DNA of 46,473 nucleotides, from positions 1-46,473 of the forward strand of contig JBJOMN010000041.1 of NCBI GenBank assembly GCA_046052345.1, read 5' to 3'. The DNA comes from Pollutiaquabacter sp046052345 (GTDB taxonomy: Bacteria > Bacteroidota > Bacteroidia > AKYH767-A > 2013-40CM-41-45). The translations under genes were made by a program, and so were the position numbers. The notes under the pieces were generated by a model, which did not search any database, was not told the origin of the DNA, and worked only from the letters and a program-made list of their open reading frames with translations. Of the stretch, positions 14,423 through 21,638 are shown piece by piece; the stretch's first letter is position 1, and each line of letters starts with the position of its first letter.

Positions 14423-16285
14423 TCAGCGCTGAATGATGATCATGCGTTCACCCTCCTGCCGACCTGATCTGTCCGAAATACGCAGCAGATAGCTGCCGGC
14501 CGCGACTCCGTCCAGCGGTATCTGTCCCGTTAGTGCTCCACGTCGGACGATCTGCCCTTCTGAACTGAGCAACAGATACTCCATGGCGGTCGACGGAGAC
14601 AGCTTCCGGTCCAGTAGCACGGTGACCTGCGTGGTGGCAGGCTGGGGGAAGACGGTGAAAGGAAGTGGTGCCGTCACCTCGTCTATGCCGATAGGACCGG
14701 TGAGAGTGTCGCCAAAAACTGGCCGCATCATCCACGAACCTTGGATCGATGAAGGATACCAGTATCCGTCAACGCCATAAAACATGTTCTGGTGGTTGTC
14801 CGTGTTCCGGTCAAGTCCCATGCCAATCAGCAGACCGGGATTGTTCTGGATGAATCCGACCCAGATCGGGCCCGGCTGCAATACGATCAAAGTGTCGAAG
14901 ACATACCGTGCGAAACCGTTCAGGCTGTCGATGTTCCTGGGACGCTGGTTGATCTGTCGGTAAACGATATTGTCACTGAAACCGGGAGCCGTCACCTGGT
15001 CCCAGACACACAATTGGAACAGCGTGGTAGTGACGTTGACTCCGGTGGGATTGAAGTAGATGTCCACGGCACGCAGCGTATCAGCCTTCTTGATGTCGAA
15101 CCTGTAGGCGAATTTGACACCGGTGTTTCCCGTCACGCCGTATCCGAGTTCCGCGCTGCCGTCGTCATAGGCGTAATAATCGTCAAACACCTGCGTGTAT
15201 TTCACAGTGTCGTTGTAAAGGTTCGACTGCGTACCGGTGATGGTCACATAGTTCTTCATTTCGAAACTCGCGCGATCGGCCGTAGTCGAAGGATATGCGA
15301 AGCCGTTGAGATTGGTGTTGAAGGCTGTAATGGTATTCGAATTTCCTGAAAGGGAGGAGGGCGGAGAGGAGAAAAGCGGATTCCCCGACTCGTCCCGGAT
15401 CGTTGCAGTATAGATGAAGGATGTAGGACCGTAATTGATGTCGCGTATGGAATCACTGATGGAAACCGACATTGCTGCACCGGGATTGGACAATGCCTTG
15501 TAGTGCGTGTAGGGCATTGATTCGAATTCCTGAAGAAGGGAATAGCGCGGACGGACAAAGCCGTTGTCGCGGATGGAGTCGTTCGAGAACGTATTCGACC
15601 GCATGATCACATAGTCGATGTTCCAATGGTCGCGGTTACCGTTCACCGTCGCGTAGTTCTTGAAACGGAACCGGAAGGCATTGTAGAGGAAGGCAGGGTC
15701 GTTTACACGGAGATTTACGCGGACAAAGGCGGTGTCGCTTCGTCCGGGCACGGACCACTGATGGGTCCAGTCGCCGGTGTCGTCCCTGAATTCGACCACC
15801 AGTGAATCCCCGGATTCAGGAGCGTCTCCCAATCCTTGCGGCTGATAGAAGAAGCTGAGCCAGATCGTGGTGTCGTTCTGGTGACCGGAGAGGTCGATCG
15901 GTAAGGAGGTAAGGTAATCGGCGATCGAGCTGGTGCCCGATGCGGGGTCATAAGGGTTTCCGAACTGGTTGACGCCGTCCAACGTTGCCACTCCGATGGT
16001 GACCGGATCCTCCGGGAAGCTGGAGTTGATGAAAGCGAAACTGTCGATCCAACGGTCTGCCTGCGGATAAACGCCTTCCCGGGAGAAATCATCGATGAAT
16101 GGAAGCAGTAAGGTGTCTGACGATGACCTGCGGATCACAGAGGAGTTTTGGGCAGCTGAAGAGGATTTCAGCAGTTGATTCCCGTTGAGCGGGAATAAGA
16201 CTTCCTGCGCGATAACCGGGGATGCGGCCGAAAGGAGCGTGAACAGCCCGAGCAATTGAAGAAGGTTGCCTTTTATCGGTCGCAT
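14423..16285 (-). CDS. Secreted protein with T9SS type A sorting domain, function unknown
   Basis: A 620-aa surface or secreted protein. Signal peptide MRPIKGNLLQLLGLFTLLSA to PVIAQ, then a long beta-rich region with a jelly-roll-like pattern (LPFIDDFSREGVYPQADRWI at about 60, TTIWLSFFYQPQG, DHWNIDYVIMRSN) repeated in looser form in the second half (YYAYDDGSAELGYGV, VGFIQNNPG). The C-terminus is a T9SS sorting domain: FTVFPQPATTQVTVLL to GERMIIIQR, where Gln replaces the usual Asn of PNP. No protease or glycosidase motif is visible. A weak -7 box TAACTTAG (16303-16296) lies 10 bp upstream of the ATG, so it may have its own promoter after the PASTA gene. Adhesion or a structural role is possible but unproven. 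Confidence 0.8.
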   Translation of the reverse strand: MRPIKGNLLQLLGLFTLLSAASPVIAQEVLFPLNGNQLLKSSSAAQNSSVIRRSSSDTLLLPFIDDFSREGVYPQADRWIDSFAFINSSFPEDPVTIGVATLDGVNQFGNPYDPASGTSSIADYLTSLPIDLSGHQNDTTIWLSFFYQPQGLGDAPESGDSLVVEFRDDTGDWTHQWSVPGRSDTAFVRVNLRVNDPAFLYNAFRFRFKNYATVNGNRDHWNIDYVIMRSNTFSNDSIRDNGFVRPRYSLLQEFESMPYTHYKALSNPGAAMSVSISDSIRDINYGPTSFIYTATIRDESGNPLFSSPPSSLSGNSNTITAFNTNLNGFAYPSTTADRASFEMKNYVTITGTQSNLYNDTVKYTQVFDDYYAYDDGSAELGYGVTGNTGVKFAYRFDIKKADTLRAVDIYFNPTGVNVTTTLFQLCVWDQVTAPGFSDNIVYRQINQRPRNIDSLNGFARYVFDTLIVLQPGPIWVGFIQNNPGLLIGMGLDRNTDNHQNMFYGVDGYWYPSSIQGSWMMRPVFGDTLTGPIGIDEVTAPLPFTVFPQPATTQVTVLLDRKLSPSTAMEYLLLSSEGQIVRRGALTGQIPLDGVAAGSYLLRISDRSGRQEGERMIIIQR

Positions 16286-16331
16286 GGTGAGAATACTAAG
16301 TTAGTTTTTAATCGGGTCGGAAAAACAGGTA

Positions 16332-17093
16332 TCAATGTAAATAGAAGTCGACGGCGCTTCCTTGGAGCAGGAAGGAACCTTCGGAGGATTCGGGCGACTG
16401 AAGGTAGATTTTAGCGTTCAGTGTGTCCTTCACGCCCGGATCGAAGTTGATGCTGCCCGCAGAGAGAGAGGCTCCCTGCAGCACCAGCAGGGCTTCTGCT
16501 TTCGTCAGTCCTGTAAGGTCGGGAACAGGAACCTCGACGGCGCCCATTCCGTCGCCCAGTACCAGGTCGATCGAGGAGCCCTTGTAGATTTCCCTGCCGG
16601 GAGGGACGGGCGCTCCTCGGAACAATTGCTTGAGTACGGCGTTTTTCGCCAGGTCCGGTTCAAAAGTGATCCTCCCTACCTTCAGTCCGAACGATTCAAG
16701 AATCGCTTCCGCCTGCCGTTGCGATACGTCCGTCAGGTCCGGCATTTTGACCTTGGGTGGTTTTGCCGCATTTACGGTGAGGTAAATGGTGCGGCCTTTC
16801 TTGACCAGCGATTTAGGTGCCGGATCCTGGTCAATCACCGTGCCGGGATCCTTGCCGGTCTCGTACAGGGAATCAACGATTTCAAAAGACAGTCCGGATT
16901 CCTCGAGCAATGACTGCATCTTCTCCAGTTTCATTCCCAATAGCGCCGGCACTTCGATGCTCTCGCCGTGTCGTGTGAATCCGTTCAGCCATTGCTGAAG
17001 GAAAAAGAAAGAGGCTGCAGTAAAAAGCAAAGCCGCCAGCAGGTGATAGCGGAAGCGCTTGCTGCGCAGGAAGTCGAAGAGTGAGCCGGACAT
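16332..17093 (-). CDS. PASTA-domain membrane protein
   Basis: A 253-aa protein with a short cytoplasmic N-terminus, one membrane anchor (YHLLAALLFTAASFFFL, residues 16-32) and three PASTA domains in the periplasm (about 43-110, 113-185, 189-252; starts VPALLGMKLEKMQ, MPDLTDVSQRQAE and VPDLTGLTKAEAL). PASTA domains bind peptidoglycan fragments or penicillin-binding protein partners. There is no kinase or transpeptidase domain, so it is neither PrkC/PknB nor a PBP. It starts 12 bp after the stop of the tandem Ddl gene; a PASTA gene next to ddl is a common arrangement in Bacteroidota and supports a cell-wall role. Confidence 0.87.
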   Translation of the reverse strand: MSGSLFDFLRSKRFRYHLLAALLFTAASFFFLQQWLNGFTRHGESIEVPALLGMKLEKMQSLLEESGLSFEIVDSLYETGKDPGTVIDQDPAPKSLVKKGRTIYLTVNAAKPPKVKMPDLTDVSQRQAEAILESFGLKVGRITFEPDLAKNAVLKQLFRGAPVPPGREIYKGSSIDLVLGDGMGAVEVPVPDLTGLTKAEALLVLQGASLSAGSINFDPGVKDTLNAKIYLQSPESSEGSFLLQGSAVDFYLH

Positions 17094-17105
17094 CCGTTGG
17101 AATGA

Positions 17106-19820
17106 TCAGTTTGAAGGCACGCCGGAGTACAAGCGCTTCATGCCGTATTGCAATATACGGTCGATGAAGTCGTACGGGCGGTAGCCGGATATGGCGGTCT
17201 GATGGAAGATGCACGTCGCAGGCGTCATGCCCGGCAAGGAGTTCACCTCGATGAAGATGACTTCCGTCTTACCGCCTGGATAAATCCTCACGAAAGCATC
17301 GATCCGGGCATATCCTTCCACGTCCAGGATTTCCGCTGCTTTCCGGAGTTCAGCCTTGACGGCTTCCGATATGCGCCGGCGCTCCTTCGCATCAACGGAA
17401 TACCTTGCGGGAGTTATGTTCTGTCCCTCGCCGGCCAGGAATTTCTCCTCCAGCGAGAGTACATCACCCTCTGAAAGTGCCTCGGACGCCTCGAAGATCT
17501 CATAACTGCGCCGGCCGTTTTCGTCAAGATGCGTGAGAAGGCCTCCCGTGATCTCAAGGAAATGCGACGCATCCCGTCTTGACACCAGTTCTTCAAGAAG
17601 GTATTCCGTTTTTCGGGGGAATTCTTCTTTTGGCTTCAGGTGAAGTATTTCCGCAGGACCCGGCAGCAGGGTTTCCGAAGAACGGAATATCATTTCGGTG
17701 AATGCTTCCAGTTCCGACCTGTTGCGGATCTTCTTTACGGCACTTGAGCAGCCGTCATCGACGGGTTTCGCGATGAAAGGGAAAGCGAATTCGCGGCAGA
17801 TTCCGTCGTAAAATGTCTTCGCATCCTGCTTCCAATCGGTTGCCTTTGCCAGCGCATGACGCGCTACCGACATTCCGTGGCGTTGCAGGATCTCGTTGGT
17901 TTCGTATTTGTTGATAGTGGTGCGGGAAGAAATTACGCCTGAGCCGTTGTAAGGTAACCCCACCTTTTCCAAGCGCCTTTGCACTTCGCCGTCCTCTCCC
18001 GGACGCCCGTGCAGGGCAATGAATACCGCATCGACCTCTTCCGCCAGAGCTTCGTAAGTAAGTTGTCGCGGCTCCAGTACGTTCCGTTCCGAAGTATAGG
18101 TCCCAGTGATGCCGGAACATTCGTTCATGATCTCACGGACCACTGCATGTCTTTCGAAATGCAGGGCTTTTTCCCGGATATCATCGGCGTTGTCCTTCAA
18201 CAGCAGGTTGACAGGCAGCTGGTAGAGCAGATGATTATCCGGAGTGCCCGTAAGGAATACGGGTAGCGGTTCGTATTTGTCGGAAGAGGATAATTTTTCA
18301 TAGATGTTCCTTCCGCTTTCGACGGAGATATGCCGCTCGGAAGAGTAGCCTCCCATGATGACCGCCACCTTGATCCGTTCCGTTCCTGAGGTCTTCAAAC
18401 CTGAAATCTCCCGGTCTAAACGCTCCAGTACTTCCGGAATGCGCTGGAACTCCTTCATGTCCGTAGAACGCTCCAGAAGGGAAGTCCTGATGATATAAGT
18501 GAGGAACTGGGATGGATTCAATCCGATTTCAGCAGCCTGGTGGAAGAAGAATGAAGAAGGCATCATTCCCGAGGTCGTGTTCGGGTCATTCAGGAAGATC
18601 TTGCCTTCCCGTGTGATGAACCCGTCGATTCTGGCGTAGACGTTGAAGTGAAGTGCCAGGAACAACCGCTCGCATTCCTGCCTTATTGCGCGGATGGATT
18701 CGTCAGGAAGTTCGATGGGAGTGATCTTGCGGGAAAGTCCGGGAAGATATTTCGACCTGTAATCGAACAGTTCACGGCCCTTTCTGATCTCCGTGGGCGG
18801 CAATGCCACCGGCCGGCCATCTTCGTTCCGGATGACGATACAGGAGAATTCCTTTCCTTCGATGAAACCTTCTATCACCACCCGGCTGTCGCCGTCCAGA
18901 CTCTGCAGCCGTATGCTGCTGTCGCCCGCGGAGAAATCCTCGGTCAGTTGCCGGTAAAGTTGTTCAGGATGGTATACGATACCGCTGAAACGGGAGGAGG
19001 TCAGGTGCAATGGAAGGCCGGTTCCTTCACGGATATCCCCTAACGTACGGATGAATCGTAAGCGTTGTTCCGTGTTCCAGCTGTTCCAGTCGGAGGCATG
19101 TAATGTTTCAATGAAGAAAGCGCGGTCAATTGCCTTTTGCAACGCACCTTCGTCTGCGGCGGGGAGTATGGTGACTCCGATGGAGGATCCCTGATTGGCG
19201 GCTTTAATGACGCACGGAAACCCCGTCTCCTCATTGACCTTGTTGAATATTCTGCTGCGCACCTCCGGGCGAAGCCATTCCTTGCGGTGCAGGTTGAAGA
19301 AAGGAGGGCTGTTGAATCCTGCCTCGCGCATCAGTTGCTTCTGTATCGCCTTGTTGATGCCGATCGAGGAGGGCAATATTCCTGAACCGGAATAGGGGAT
19401 GCCCAGGTATTCAAGGATTCCCTGGATGCGGCCATCTTCGCCGTCGGTTCCGTGCAGGCAGAGGAAACAGAAATCGATCAGGCTCCTGAGTTCATGCAAC
19501 TCTACAGGCCGTCCTATACCCGCGGCCAGTTCCAGCTGTTTTTCGTGTGTCAGGTTCCCCAGGCTTTCGGAATACACTTGGAACTCATGTTCCGAAGCAG
19601 GCAGGTGTTCGACCGGAGGATAGAAGTCACGGATGCTGCCTTTGTAGATGTATTTCCAATCCAAAAGGATGATGTTCCCGAAACTATCCACGAACAGCGG
19701 TACCGGCTCAAACAGCGCTTTGTTGAGGTTGTCGTAGACGGTCCTTCCCCCGGCGAAGGAGATTTCCCGCTCGCGGGTACGTCCGCCGAAAAGGATGCCG
19801 ACACGTAGTTTTTTATCCAA
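17106..19820 (-). CDS. ddl: Tandem D-alanine-D-alanine ligase-like protein (two ATP-grasp modules)
   Basis: Predicted to make D-Ala-D-Ala for peptidoglycan, but built of two Ddl-like modules in one chain of about 904 aa; ordinary Ddl is 310-370 aa. Module 1 (1-454): GILFGGRTREREIS, CLHGTDGEDG, a normal glycine-rich loop NQGSSIGV, SKYLPG, and NDPNTTSGMM where E-x-N is usual. Module 2 (484-904): MGGYSSERHIS, ALHGRPGEDG, an odd loop DDGCSSAV, EEKFLAGEG, and normal IEVNSLPGMT. So each module departs from the norm at a different place. Start: I chose TTG 19820 (MDKKLRVGILFGG) because the Ddl fold begins there and a -7-like box lies at 19856-19849; an ATG at 19949 would add 43 residues unlike Ddl and abut the divergent promoter. 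First gene of the cell-wall operon. Confidence 0.82.
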   Translation of the reverse strand: MDKKLRVGILFGGRTREREISFAGGRTVYDNLNKALFEPVPLFVDSFGNIILLDWKYIYKGSIRDFYPPVEHLPASEHEFQVYSESLGNLTHEKQLELAAGIGRPVELHELRSLIDFCFLCLHGTDGEDGRIQGILEYLGIPYSGSGILPSSIGINKAIQKQLMREAGFNSPPFFNLHRKEWLRPEVRSRIFNKVNEETGFPCVIKAANQGSSIGVTILPAADEGALQKAIDRAFFIETLHASDWNSWNTEQRLRFIRTLGDIREGTGLPLHLTSSRFSGIVYHPEQLYRQLTEDFSAGDSSIRLQSLDGDSRVVIEGFIEGKEFSCIVIRNEDGRPVALPPTEIRKGRELFDYRSKYLPGLSRKITPIELPDESIRAIRQECERLFLALHFNVYARIDGFITREGKIFLNDPNTTSGMMPSSFFFHQAAEIGLNPSQFLTYIIRTSLLERSTDMKEFQRIPEVLERLDREISGLKTSGTERIKVAVIMGGYSSERHISVESGRNIYEKLSSSDKYEPLPVFLTGTPDNHLLYQLPVNLLLKDNADDIREKALHFERHAVVREIMNECSGITGTYTSERNVLEPRQLTYEALAEEVDAVFIALHGRPGEDGEVQRRLEKVGLPYNGSGVISSRTTINKYETNEILQRHGMSVARHALAKATDWKQDAKTFYDGICREFAFPFIAKPVDDGCSSAVKKIRNRSELEAFTEMIFRSSETLLPGPAEILHLKPKEEFPRKTEYLLEELVSRRDASHFLEITGGLLTHLDENGRRSYEIFEASEALSEGDVLSLEEKFLAGEGQNITPARYSVDAKERRRISEAVKAELRKAAEILDVEGYARIDAFVRIYPGGKTEVIFIEVNSLPGMTPATCIFHQTAISGYRPYDFIDRILQYGMKRLYSGVPSN

Positions 19821-19848
19821 CGATTGAAGATTAATGGCTGTAAGGCCA

Positions 19849-19856
19849 TAAAAATA
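19849..19856 (-). promoter_or_regulatory. Possible -7 box of the tandem ddl gene
   Basis: Minus-strand TATTTTTA, one mismatch to TAnnTTTG, 28 bp before the proposed TTG start at 19820. No TTG box is found at the right distance, so this is moderate support at best. Confidence 0.35.
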
Positions 19857-19955
19857 GCCATTTGGCCGCTTGTCAGGTCGAAAAGGATTTGGAATTATAA
19901 CGAAGCACTGTTGACAGAGATTGTCTGCGGATCCGTTTTCCGATTGCACCTTTCG

Positions 19956-19986
19956 TTGCCCTGCAGAGGACGATTTCGTACCTTTG
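19956..19986 (+). promoter_or_regulatory. Promoter of the ABC-F gene
   Basis: TTG at 19956-19958, a 20-bp spacer and a perfect TACCTTTG at 19979-19986, giving a leader of about 15 nt before the ATG at 20007. It fixes the start: any longer reading frame upstream would cross the promoter. Confidence 0.75.
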
Positions 19987-20006
19987 CAGCCCTTAAAAAC
20001 CTTAAA

Positions 20007-21638
20007 ATGATAGCTGTATCCAATCTTTCCCTACGCTACGGGAAGCGGGTGTTATTCGAGGATGTGGAGCTGAAGTTCATACCCGGCAATTGCTACGGTA
20101 TCATCGGTGCCAACGGTGCCGGAAAATCCACTTTTTTGAAGATTCTCTCCGGAGAGATCGATCCCTCCACAGGTCAGGTCATCATGGCTCCGGGTGCCCG
20201 GATGTCCGTCCTTAAACAGAACCACTTCGAATTCGATGACCATACGGTTCTGGCAACGGTCATGCAGGGCAACAAGCGCCTCTGGGATGTGATGCAGGAA
20301 AAGGATGCCATCTATGCCAAAGCCGACTTCAGCGAAGAGGACGGCAACCGTGCCGCCGAACTGGAGAACCTTTTCGCCGAGATGAACGGCTGGAATGCGG
20401 AAAGCGATGCGGCCAACCTGCTCAGCGGCCTCGGCGTGAAGGAGGAGTACCATCACACCCTCATGGGAGAGCTCAGCGGTAAAGAGAAAGTCCGTGTCCT
20501 TCTCGCGCAGGCCTTGTTCGGCAACCCCGACATCCTGCTTCTGGACGAGCCTACGAACGACCTGGACGTTGAAACGATATCCTGGCTGGAGGATTTCCTC
20601 GCCGATTTCCAGAACACCGTCATCGTCGTCTCCCACGACCGCCATTTCCTTGACGCCGTCTGCACGCATGTGGCGGACATCGACTTCGGCAAGATCAAAC
20701 TGTTCACAGGTAACTATACCTTCTGGTACGAATCCAGTCAGCTCGCCTTGCGGCAGCGCTCCGATCAGAACAAGAAGGTCGAAGACAAGCGCAAGGAATT
20801 GCAGGAGTTCATCGAACGCTTCAGCGCAAACGCCTCCAAGTCCCGTCAGGCCACGAGCCGTAAGAAGCTGCTTGAAAAGCTCGTCGTCGACGACATCCAG
20901 CCGTCGAACCGTAAATATCCCGGCATCATTTTCCGTGCCGAACGCGACTGCGGCGACCAGATCCTCCACGTGGAGCATCTCTCGAAGCGTTCAGCCGAGG
21001 GTCAGGCGCTTTTTTCCGACGTGACCTTTTCACTCAATAAAGGGGACAAGGTCGCGGTGCTTTCCAAGGACCACCTTGCCGTCACGGCTTTCTTTCAGAT
21101 CCTCACAGAACTGGAGAACGCCGACAGCGGTTCTTTCAAATGGGGAACGACCATAACACGGTCGTATCTTCCTAATGATAATGCCACGTATTTCACGGAG
21201 GACCTGAACCTGGTCGACTGGCTGCGTCAATATTCCAAGGACAAGGACGAGACCTACGTCCGTGGATTCCTCGGGAAGATGCTTTTTTCCGGAGAGGAGA
21301 CGCTTAAGAAATCAAACGTGCTTTCAGGCGGTGAAAAAGTGCGCTGCATGGTCTCACGAATGATGCTGACCAACGCCAACTGCCTCCTGCTCGACGAGCC
21401 TACCAACCACCTGGACCTTGAGTCGATCACTGCGTTCAACAACGCATTGAAAGACTGGAAACACGTAGCTCTTTTCTCCACGCACGATCATGCCTTTGCC
21501 GAATCCGTCGCCAATCGCATCATCGAGCTGACGCCCAACGGCATCATCGACAAACAGATGACCTACGACGAGTACCTGGAAAGCCCTGTCGTGAAGGAAC
21601 AGCGCGAACGGCTCTACGGAAGGATGGCTACCGCCTGA
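20007..21638 (+). CDS. ABC-F family ATPase, YbiT-like
   Basis: Soluble protein with two ATP-binding cassettes, of the ABC-F group that acts on ribosomes (translation factors or antibiotic protection); it has no membrane domain. Sequence order and motifs follow E. coli YbiT along the whole 543 aa. NBD1: Walker A GANGAGKST (34-42), signature ELSGKEK (156-161, normally LSGGE/Q), Walker B LLLDEPTNDLD, SHDRHF. The linker includes the conserved RFSANASKSRQATSR. NBD2: the Walker A site reads VLSKDHLAVTAFF (352-363) where VLGTNGVGKSTLL is expected, so the P-loop Lys is Val; the signature LSGGEK (439-444) and Walker B LLLDEPTNHLD are intact. One composite ATP site thus looks intact and the other lost. 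The start ATG 20007 is fixed by the promoter. Confidence 0.9.
   Translation: MIAVSNLSLRYGKRVLFEDVELKFIPGNCYGIIGANGAGKSTFLKILSGEIDPSTGQVIMAPGARMSVLKQNHFEFDDHTVLATVMQGNKRLWDVMQEKDAIYAKADFSEEDGNRAAELENLFAEMNGWNAESDAANLLSGLGVKEEYHHTLMGELSGKEKVRVLLAQALFGNPDILLLDEPTNDLDVETISWLEDFLADFQNTVIVVSHDRHFLDAVCTHVADIDFGKIKLFTGNYTFWYESSQLALRQRSDQNKKVEDKRKELQEFIERFSANASKSRQATSRKKLLEKLVVDDIQPSNRKYPGIIFRAERDCGDQILHVEHLSKRSAEGQALFSDVTFSLNKGDKVAVLSKDHLAVTAFFQILTELENADSGSFKWGTTITRSYLPNDNATYFTEDLNLVDWLRQYSKDKDETYVRGFLGKMLFSGEETLKKSNVLSGGEKVRCMVSRMMLTNANCLLLDEPTNHLDLESITAFNNALKDWKHVALFSTHDHAFAESVANRIIELTPNGIIDKQMTYDEYLESPVVKEQRERLYGRMATA

Noticed and set aside
19821..19949. 43-residue N-terminal extension of the tandem Ddl protein from ATG 19949
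   Set aside because: The sequence is unlike Ddl, and it would put the start beside the divergent ABC-F promoter and upstream of a -7-like box. A TTG start at 19820 fits the domain edge, though the ATG cannot be fully excluded.
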